NCBI GenBank assembly: GCA_019722365.1
Contig: JADFUC010002369.1
Span: 160,231-224,230, forward strand
Source of the DNA: Lithospermum erythrorhizon
Taxonomy: Eukaryota > Streptophyta > Magnoliopsida > Boraginales > Boraginaceae
DNA: 64,000 nt
Reading direction: 5' to 3'
Part shown: positions 55,600-64,000 of the stretch, one piece after another
Layout of the letters: each line of letters opens with the position of its first letter
Numbering within the stretch: position 1 is the first letter of the stretch
The notes under the pieces: model-generated
The model's input: only the letters and a program-made list of their open reading frames with translations
What the model was told of the DNA's origin: nothing
Database searches by the model: none
Program-made: the position numbers and the translations under genes

Positions 55600-55800
55600 C
55601 AATTGTATGTTGGTTTTGATATTACATATTTTTTTGATATTACATATTAATGATTGAGTTATTTATCATGTTGATGACCTGAATAGTCATGATACTACTG
55701 AAGATCCAATTATAACTTATAGACTCTAGAAGAGTTCTGAATGACTAAATTATCATGACTATGTTAGTGCAAGAAAACTCCTGCAGTGGTTCTCAATTGC
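55600..55800 (+). pseudogene. Copia reverse transcriptase remnant
   Basis: A short readable stretch IYHVDDLN at about 55661 corresponds to the copia YVDDLN catalytic motif, with the tyrosine changed to histidine. Flanking sequence is broken by stops. Elsewhere in 52040-56090 I see no confident gag, protease, integrase or RNase H motif. Confidence 0.5.
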
Positions 55801-56149
55801 TAGACAATAAGTCTACAAATGGATTTGGAAAGAAATACCTGGGATGGTATGACTCTTATGCGAAGTTACTTGAACTTTGAATATATATGAAACATGATAA
55901 AATGTTTCATCTCAAAGAAACGGTATTCATGGGGAAATAACTAGTATCTCGTTTGAAAGATATGAACTTGGTCCTGAAGTATCAATTCTAATGTATTGCT
56001 TACAACTGATACATGATTACATAATCATGCAATATTGACAAACGCTTGTAGCGTTATTTGGATTTTTACTTGAATAATCTAAACTGATGATCTCATCAGG
56101 GGGAGATATGATATAGAATGATGATCTCATCGCGTGTGGTGATAATGAC

Positions 56150-57160
56150 ATGCATTGCACTTTTTTTCCCTTCACTCGCTTTTTCCCACCGGGTTTTCTT
56201 TGGTAGCGCTTTTAAATTGTATAATTACTTCAAGATATCTAAAGAGAAGTATAGTCTTTGTTTTACTAGGTTTTTATCCTACGCGCTTTTCCTAGTGACT
56301 ATTTAACAAAGATGTTATTTAACGATCTTTGCGCCGGTATCAGATGAGACATGTAAAGATCGGGAGAAAGTTTATGAAAATGACAATTTATATTTATGAC
56401 TTTAAAACATTATCGCAATCAGTTGTTTTCAAGAGTTTCAGAACTTCTCAAGAAGGAATTTGAGATGAAATACCTCAGATTAGTCACATTGAACATTCAA
56501 ACGGTTATAATATCACCATATGTGAACATTAGCCATTAATATTGAGAAAATATAAAAGATCTATATGGTCTTGAAGAACCATATATAAGTGTCTTTTAAA
56601 CCTATTTAATTTATAGGAAATTGTTTATGCTAATGCATGATACTTAAGGATTTTATCGAGGATCATAGATGATCTCTATTTATTTCTAGTGACATATTTC
56701 ATGGTGATATATGGAACAAAGCTATATCGCAACATCATTCGTATTACGCACACTTTAAAATTCACGAAGAAAGTTGTGAATGTGTCGATTGGGAATTGAT
56801 CCAAGCATCCATATTACTTCGCTGGGCTTATTATGTGGTCCGTGATGATCTTATAGAAATTGATAAGTTCAATCATTTCATTCATGCGACACCCAGAGTA
56901 TTTTCAATTAACTACCTTACTCAATATTCGCCGAAAAGTTATCCAAAAAGATAAAGACTACATCAACTAAATGCATTAAGTGATGTAGCTGGGGAGTTAG
57001 TACACGTTTGTACTTTTCCTTACTAGAGGGTTTTGTCCCAAATTGGATTTTCCTATTAAGGTTTTTAATGAGGCAACATTATATGCATATAATGCACTCT
57101 TTTTCCTTCACTAGGGTTTTGTCCCAAAGGATTTTCCCAGTAAGGTTTTAACGAGGCATA
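56150..57160 (+). repeat. Repeats of the copia 3' non-coding region
   Basis: Three related units occur at about 56160-56215, 57023-57077 and 57103-57158. The last two share 'gggttttgtcccaaa', '.gattttcc' and 'taaggtttt.aa.gaggca'; the first is more diverged ('ttcactcgctttttcccacc gggttttct'). Such repeats are a known mark of some plant copia lineages. Confidence 0.65.
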
Positions 57161-57161
57161 T

Positions 57162-57407
57162 TGTTGAATACTGTATATCCAAAGTAAGCAAGTATGAAAA
57201 TATTATATTATAAATAAAGTTCATTAACTGCTCGCCTTGTTTACCAAAAAAGGAAACGTAATTTGACGAAAGAATCAATTGTAAAAGCATTTCTATTTAT
57301 CAAGCTACTTAATTACCTTACTACACAATTCCTGTATAATAAAATCATCCTCATTATCTCTTATTTCTCCGCCTATTTATATTGTTCTTTTAGTTATATT
57401 CATAATA
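57162..57407 (+). repeat. 3' LTR of the copia element
   Basis: Starts TGTTGAATAC and ends CATAATA; the expected final CA has become TA, a common decay change. It is followed by the TCACT target duplication at 57408-57412. Confidence 0.75.
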
Positions 57408-57412
57408 TCACT
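57408..57412. repeat. Right 5-bp target site duplication of the copia element
   Basis: TCACT, identical to 51784-51788. Confidence 0.7.
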
Positions 57413-57725
57413 ATTTTTTCTATGTTCATTTGGGGAAACAATCAGAATACTTGATCACCACTCGTCAATATAAATTGTGTTTGAAGAAGTGAAGAAACCA
57501 TTTCAAAATAGGGGTTTCTTTTCTTAGACCAACAGTATTATACGATAGATAAGGTGAATAGTCTAAACTGATTACACACTACTAGAGGTCACCAATTTAA
57601 CCAGAAAACAACATACTGATAGGAGCAACAAGTAACATACTACTAAAGTCTAAAAGGAGGTCATGCTCCCTTTCATCCGGTTAGAACTGCTGAGATAAGA
57701 AACTCGCACACCGGAATTCCATAAC

Positions 57726-60700
57726 TTAAAGCATACGCCTGCGCTTCTTGGTAAGATTCTCAAAGATCTGCTGGACATCAGCAGGTGTGACAGGTTTAGA
57801 AGGGTCGAGAGTATCCTGTAAAGAAAATTTTCAGGAACAAATTGGAATCAATACTTCAATAGTAATATACAGGTATAAGTTTAAACTAGGGTCAATTCGG
57901 GAACAGCCTAACAGTTATCACAGGAGTAAAGACCCACTATCTGCCTCTCTCTCCCCCAAGCCCCGCTTAGACGGGAGCCTCTTCAAAGGCATTGGGGATG
58001 TTAACGTTAATGTTACATATATAAGTTCAAAAACCATCTCCACGGCAGTCTAGAAGCAATTTGAATATGGGCAGTACTGCAGGAGATTCTAGAAATCAGT
58101 TCTACTAAACGTACCATGAACGTGTGAATCTCATTCTTCAAATCAGCAATGCCACTGAGAAATTCTATTTTACCAACATGGTCTAGATTGTTGAGTAAGC
58201 TTTGTTCAACATCCTCTGCCTGCTGCAACTTCTCATTTCTCTTCTCAGTAGCCATTTTCTCGTACTCAGCAATTGAGTCCTCTGCATCGAGCAAGAAATT
58301 AATTTTCTTCAGGGCATAATAGTTAGCACATTGTTCACACCTGCACAAGACTTCCCTCCAGTTCTTCGAGAGAAATAACGGATTGCTCTTTTCTAAACCG
58401 TCTGCCGCTTCAGACAGGTCCACTCCAAGAAAGCATTTTCCACTTGAACTAGCACTCTCGATACAAGATTTTAGACATCCATCATTGCCATTAGCTTCCT
58501 CAACAAAAACTTTCTCAACAGTAGTACTTGCAGGTTCACTAACCACCAGGGAATTAGCAAGTGAAGAACTTCCGTTTTCAACGGTCCCAGCAGATACTAA
58601 AGGTGATGAAGACTGTTCAACTTTATCTTCAGTCATATTCTCCAGATTATGTTGATTAGCTGTTGCCCGAACAGCTGGGGGGTAAAGAGAGAGGAAAGAG
58701 AAGACTACTGAACATCCCTGGCATATGAAATCCTCAAACAGAGGCTCCCCTTCTTCGTCTCTTGGAAGCTTTAAACAGTTAAAAAAGACTGGTATGAACA
58801 CAAACATCACCAGAGCAATTCAAATAAAAACCCAACCTTGTAGGTTAGATCAGGAATATTAACAGATCCAACCACTAAGCATACCAAGACTAGGGATTTA
58901 ATTCAATATCCCAATCTAGAAGAGATCTAGCCCACCGTAAATAAACATATTGATTTAACAGCATACTTGAACACTGGCAGATGACATTTGAGCTGTAGCT
59001 ACTAATTGCCATGCAAAGGAGATAAAAGGTCATTTACTAGCTATAACAGCTAAAAGGGTTGTGTGGGTGTTTGGCTGGAGCTTTTTGAGTAGTTTACAAG
59101 ATACCATGAGCAAAAAGGCTTGGAATCCAATTATCCAAGCCATTTAGCTTATACAAGTTTCCAAGAAGCTGCAAAACACCATCTATGACTAGTTGACTAC
59201 GTAAAAAGTGGCATTAATAAATATTAGCAGTACAATAGAATAAGTTATTCTACTCGTGCACCCCTTAAGGTGTGCAGGATAGCTTGAAAGTCTGAAGTTG
59301 AAGCATAAAGAAAAAGGCTATCATGTCTCAACAATATTGTACCCAGACAAAAATGACTACAGGAAGAATATAATTGGCAAATGACCTCTAATACAAACCT
59401 GGTCAGCAGACAGAAGACCCATGTGTTCCTCATGAAACCAGTCTTCACACACAATACATTGGGTCATTTCTTGCTGTTCTTCAATATTAGGATCAGGATA
59501 AGGGCGACTGCAAGTGCAGTATAGACCTTTAAAATTATGATTGTATGAATTCTCAGAATTTTCAACATCTTTTCCTGGGAAGAGTTTGCAGTATGCTGTC
59601 CCAAATTTTGAATTTCCACAATCACATCTAAAGTTCCTCTTTGTCCACAGTTCAACTATCTGGGAAGTTAACAAACACAATAATGATAACACAGACTGAA
59701 TTAGGCCTATGCATACAAATGGGTAAATCAATCCATCCAACTAGGTTTTTTGAGTTACATGAACTTGGTTGCAGGGTCTTACGTTACTTTCGGGTTGTAA
59801 CTTGTAACCAAATAAACAAATGACTTGAGAAACCATAACCTTGAAGGATCTCCCCATACATGTTCCTCAAATTCATGCTTCAATTATCTACTGAGGTCAC
59901 TGATACCACTCAATATGCGAACAGGTGATAGCCCAAGTAATAAGCCGTTTTAATCCTTCTTAGTGTCAGTACCCTACTTTGTCCTGAAGCTTTTTGAACC
60001 AACTTTTTATTGTTGCCTTCATGATCTGAGTTCATAAAGTATTATTTTATGCTTAAACTTCTGTGCTTTGGTGATTCTTTACAACATGGTCATTACCTAT
60101 AATTTTCTTAGATAACACTATTACCTTATTGAATATTAATATTTTTTTAAAAAAATTAGTAATGTCTGTCAACTTTATTTATACTTCCTCTGTTTTATTT
60201 GAATGACCTACCATGACTGTTGATAGTAATTAAGGAAAGTGGTGGACTTAGTGTAAAAATAGGATATGTCAATTTTTGTACGCATTTCTTTTTCGAAAGT
60301 AGGTCAGTCAAGTAAATATGAAGAAATCTGTTTTCACTTCACTCAATACAGGATCAAATGAATATAAGTTGAAATTTTGTTAAATGCTTCAATTAAATAG
60401 TTGCTTCATGTAAGAATGCCATTCTCTCACAAGCCTCTTCTTTGGCTTTAATAGTTTTGTAATTTCATTTAGGCAGCACATGATTAGATAAGAGGACATG
60501 AGAGTTAGAAACATAGACAAATTAAACACCTGCCACCTACAAAATTAATGTTTGTCTTGTCTGCGGTGAGAGGTGGGGTAGAAAATTTTAAATTTGGAAG
60601 ACAGGACGAGTATGTGTCTAACCAACATTAATGGCTTTGTTCATTTTCGAATTTGAAATATTCTTCTCACACTAATTTCCTTTTATTACAACAAACAGAG

Positions 60701-62503
60701 ATTTAGGCAAAGCAAAAATTGCAAGTCTATGAACTAAAGAAGCAGAACTACACATAAGTCGTCAAGCTATGAGAACTATATCTTACTTTACATTCAGCAA
60801 CACATAAAAATTTACAGTGTACAAGCTACAGGAAAAAATGATGTCGACTGTACCTCAAAATATCAACAACAAAAAATACTCTCAAGGGCATACCTCATGG
60901 CCTTCATGACAGGACAAGCTGCAAGCAGTGCAGACACCAGCATTTCCATCTGGTGTGCATGTTAAACAAGAGAAAATTGCCTGCCTTTTCATGTACCCTT
61001 TGTTATAGGTGCACTCCTTTCCTTCATCGCCCCCCAAGACCAAATCCGCTTCCTTTCACAAACAGAACAGAAAAGCATATGGTAAGGAAGTATTGCAATT
61101 ATTGACAATAAACAGAAGACACTAAATTATGAGGGAGTAAGATATGTTTTAGCAGACAGAAGCAGTGAACTTCAAGCGCAGAATAGAATATGTTAGCATC
61201 ACACTTCTCGTGGCTTCCATCAGCACAATGAAACAAAAGTTATCATGGAAATCTCCAAAAAGAATGGTAATTGTGTAATATTGAGGTGTATTTTATTGAC
61301 AGCTGCGAAACATGATCAAACAAAATCTGATCGCAAGAACATGAATCATTTAGAGACGGAGGGAGTATCTCTGCAAACGTTCCACCAAATATCAACTACG
61401 TAAATATTATATATGCCTCCCACTTCCCAAAATAATACTCCCTCCATAACAAAATGTTTGGGAGGTTTGATTTACACAAATTTTAATAACAATTTGAATT
61501 GCTCTCACATAATCAATTTCCCTCCAATTTTACATCTCACAAATTAGTCAAAGTAGGAACATGTTTTGAGATTTCCATAAAAGGAAAAACTCCCTAACAA
61601 ATTGGGATGGAGGGAGTAGTACTTAATTTCACCAAATACTATCTCCATCCATAAAAGATCATCCGATCAGTTTTTTAACAAACTATATAACCTTAATTGA
61701 CACACATAACTTTGATTTGAATCATAATTATGTGTCAATAGTAAAAGGCATTACAAATACTAGCAGTTATCTTTTTTACAAAATATTATAGAACATACAT
61801 CAAAATAAACAAGTTCAAAATTCATCAACTCACCATCAAATTTCAAAATCAAATAATCTTCATAGGATGGAGGGAGTAACAACTATCTATATAAAATACA
61901 TCCTAGATTAATCGCGTAACAGACAACATGGAATTCAAAGCATTAGGGTTCACACTCCAAAAAATACCAATATATATAAAATCACAACAAAACGTCAAAT
62001 AAACTTCATCGACTCCCAATCTTCGCGAATCAAGCAAATATAAAACACTTAAAATTCTAATTATTCACAAAATTCGGATAAATTAAACTAAATCTGAAAA
62101 TCAAGAGATAAGAAAGACAATAAACATACAACTCACAAAATAATACACCTAAAATTCTAACTATTCACAAAATCCAGATATATTAAACAGAATCAAAATA
62201 TAAAAAAATATATAAAATACAACAAATATACCAACTAAGAAAGAAATACACTAAAAATCCCAAACATTCAAGACAATTCAGATAAATTAAACTACATCAT
62301 AAAATCAACATATATAAAAAGACAATAAACTCACCAGCTGACAAAAAAATACACTAAAATAACAATTATTCACAAAATTAAAAAATAAAATAAAATTAAA
62401 ATTATATATATATATATACCAGCTCACGATTTTCAACATGGTCTAGGTAATCTTTGATTGAAATCGTTTGGTCAGCTTCATCATCATCAAATGTATCACC
62501 CAT
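57726..62503 (-). CDS. UBR7-like protein: UBR box plus PHD-type zinc finger
   Basis: Putative E3 ubiquitin ligase of the UBR7 type; in plants listed as PHD-finger-related. Five exons, minus strand: 62503-62420, 61052-60894, 59659-59399, 58768-58115 and 57815-57726, giving 415 residues in one frame. The UBR box spans about residues 42-105 (ECTYNKGYMKRQAIFSCLTC, VCTACSLSCHEGHEI, RCDCGNSKFG) with all expected cysteines and histidines. The PHD-type finger starts near 128 (YCTCSRPYPD, QCIVCEDWFHEEHMG) and its last cysteines lie in exon 4 (FICQGC). A serine/glutamate-rich linker, CRCEQCANYY and a coiled region follow. The end is KPVTPADVQQIFENL and a basic KKRRRML tail. The human family member reads histone H2B; the plant role is not established here. 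Introns hold two complete MITEs and a SINE-like copy. Confidence 0.92.
57890..58005 (+). repeat. SINE-like insertion in the last intron of the UBR7-like gene
   Basis: 'gtcaattcgggaacagccta', 'gttatcacaggagtaaagac', 'ccccgcttagacgggagcct', 'ttcaaaggcattggggatgt' is the clearest of the Au-like SINE tails in this window. Confidence 0.7.
60185..60325. repeat. MITE-like remnant in intron 2 of the UBR7-like gene
   Basis: The left end 'acttcctctgttttatttga' with 'atgacctacc' and the right end 'ggtcagtcaagtaaatatg' are weakly inverted. Decayed Stowaway-like copy; bounds approximate. Confidence 0.35.
61438..61616. repeat. Complete Stowaway-like MITE in intron 1 of the UBR7-like gene
   Basis: Starts CTCCCTCCATAACAAA and ends GGGATGGAGGGAG, flanked on both sides by TA. 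Length 179 bases. The longer arms 'ccataacaaaatgtttggg' and 'ctaacaaattgggatgg' are partly complementary. Confidence 0.75.
61639..61876. repeat. Second Stowaway-like MITE in intron 1 of the UBR7-like gene
   Basis: Starts CTATCTCCATCCATAAAAGA and ends AGGATGGAGGGAG, flanked by TA on both sides. Length 238 bases. It lies 22 bases right of the first MITE. Confidence 0.7.
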
Positions 62504-64000
62504 TTTCACAAACCCTTTAGGAACTGATTAATAAATAATTATCCCAGATTAATTACCTAAGAACAAAAAAAAAGGTAAACATTAATAAAAATAAGTGAAA
62601 AATAAATAAATATAGAGTGCAATTAGTAAATTATTATCCGAAAATAATTACCTAAAAAAGGAAAACATTAATAAAAATGAACTGAGAATTAAATAGATAC
62701 AGTGTGAAATTAGTAAATTATTATCCGAAATTAATTACCTAAAACAAAAAAGGTGAACATTAATAAAAATGAAGTGAGATATATATATATATATATATAT
62801 AGATCGATTTATTAATAGTAAAATAAGGGAAATTTGAAGATGCTTAGCTTGTTAGGGTTGAATACGAACCTGGATGCCTCACCATTCACCAAAAGGATTG
62901 ACTCGCGGATATTTTCCCGCCGGATGAGTTTTATTGGGGAATCCCTTCCGAAACTTGACTCGACATTTGAACGGTTATACACAATACCAAAAACAAAGAT
63001 AATAAACGGGGACGAAATTACTAAAATACTCCGACCTAACATTCTCCACGTTTCATAAAGCAACGTCGTAATTATCGACACGTTATCAAAACAAGCGAAT
63101 TATCTTCACGATTGTACACCAACAAAGTCAATCTCGCTATAAAAAAACAAACAAACAATAAACTGCTATGTGATAAACAATCATAAAATTTGTTCGCTTG
63201 TTCCATTACAAACATTTAAATAAACTCGCTTCTTTACTTACAAACATACAAAGAAATCGCTAGCTTGTCATCAAACACGCAAAAATAAAATCTAGCATAC
63301 CTAAAATATTTAGGAAATGTGGTCTTTATTAATATTGAATCAAAGTACTACTTATTACATCGCTAAATTTTGTCGATTGCTTTCCACAATTTGACAAGAG
63401 GGTTTTGATGTCTCGTTGTTTCTGCACAACTTGTAGTCATGTATTCAACCTGGCTCTTTAACAAAATGTAACTGCAGCTGACCATTCCTAGTTTCAACTT
63501 GTAAATAACATTGTCGTTGCACATGCTTCGAAAAATGCTTTCTTGAAATCCCGAGGAGAATCTCCGACAAATTCGAACCGAGACTACATTACAATAGATA
63601 TTCGTTATATGTGTGCTATGACGATTTAGAAAACTTGATAAAATTTTAGTTAACTTACAACAAAGATATTCTTATCTTATCTCGGCCAAAGGTTAGTAAC
63701 CATACATCGCCAAGGCCCAGCTATGATGTATTTCTTTCAAGCAGATGGACATTACATCGACATTTTCCTTATTAATTTTGGGATGTAAAACTATTGTATG
63801 AATTAATTAGTTAGAAAAATAGTAAATATGAAGAAATTGACAAAATAAAAAAATATTTACCATCCTTTTATCAATACCAAAACCAATAACCGTGATGATG
63901 TTCCGTTATTGTTCATAGTTTGAAACTTGATTATGCAAATTGTCAAGAACAAAGTAATAATAAAAATTATAGCAATACGTAACTGAACGAAGTACACTGA
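62504..64000. other. Intergenic, right end of the window
   Basis: No supported gene. A (ta)n microsatellite lies at about 62780-62803. Two overlapping opposite open stretches at 62812-63081 (-) and 62834-63058 (+) have no family resemblance. The promoter of the UBR7-like gene must be at the left end. Repeated 'aattagtaaattattatccg' and 'aacattaataaaaat' words at 62580-62770 form a loose threefold tandem repeat of about 65-110 bases. Confidence 0.45.
62575..62775. repeat. Loose tandem repeat upstream of the UBR7-like gene
   Basis: 'aaacattaataaaaat.aagtgaraa' recurs at about 62577, 62663 and 62756, and 'aattagtaaattattatccgaaa' at about 62621 and 62708. That gives two to three diverged units of about 87-93 bases. 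Confidence 0.6.

Larger units (their letters stand above)
51789..57407 (+). mobile_element. Decayed Ty1/copia LTR retrotransposon
   Basis: Two LTRs of 248 and 246 bases bound the element, with the 5-bp target duplication TCACT outside. Directly after the left LTR, 'cggttagcactccatc' occupies the primer-binding position. The interior has no intact frame; I recognise a reverse transcriptase remnant with VDDLN at about 55669. Before the right LTR come the 'catcagggggaga' purine stretch (about 56094) and three repeats of the 'ttcactagggttttgtccca...gttttccc.gtaaggtttt' type known from the 3' non-coding part of plant copia elements. Orientation is plus from this order. Inactive. Confidence 0.8.

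Noticed and set aside
62812..63081. Overlapping open frames on both strands right of the UBR7-like gene
   Set aside because: They overlap each other, resemble nothing and show no splice continuation.

Overview
The window is plant nuclear DNA. It is AT-rich, its genes have many short GT-AG introns, and their products are plant families: a cysteine-rich receptor kinase, a PLS-type PPR protein, a membrane-anchored monodehydroascorbate reductase, a HIPP-like HMA protein and a plastid-type protein. LTR retrotransposons, a hAT element, Stowaway-type MITEs and SINE-like insertions fill much of the rest. A eudicot is likely. The frequent 'tactccgta' words and Au-like SINE tails would fit Caryophyllales, but that is only an inference.

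Layout. 1-6430: a decayed Ty3/gypsy element of Athila/Tat type on the minus strand, cut by the left edge, with one LTR and primer-binding site; more LTR-element-like DNA follows to about 8000. 8076-8821 (+): a universal stress protein gene with a frame break in exon 1. It converges on 8958-12396 (-), a seven-exon MDAR4-like gene. 12400-23700: a gene-poor, repeat-rich block holding a 4.6-kb hAT-type insertion (15895-20479) bounded by an 8-bp target duplication and containing two ~1-kb arms in inverted orientation. 23760-26693 (+): a seven-exon receptor kinase gene. 28376-30565 (-): an intronless PPR gene. 34109-35509 (+): an intronless F-box/LRR gene. 38270-41294 (+): an eight-exon cystinosin homolog. 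42912-44116 (+): a small HMA-domain gene. 45695-50830 (-): a 13-exon gene for a probable plastid protein with a zinc ribbon, membrane segments and coiled coils. 51202-51274 (-): tRNA-Ala(CGC). 51789-57407 (+): a decayed Ty1/copia element with matching LTRs and a 5-bp target duplication. 57726-62503 (-): a UBR7-like UBR-box/PHD gene. 62504-64000: no supported gene.

The genes do not form a pathway; this is an ordinary plant gene neighbourhood. The exon models were assembled by hand from splice sites, reading-frame continuity and family knowledge. Every model except the stress protein gives an uninterrupted frame. I found no convincing undescribed system. The most interesting points are the inverted ~1-kb arms inside the hAT element, the LTR with a primer-binding site on one side and a polypurine-like tract on the other, the single frame break in the stress protein gene, the GC-AG intron inside a zinc ribbon, and the finding of all recognised SINE-like copies in introns.
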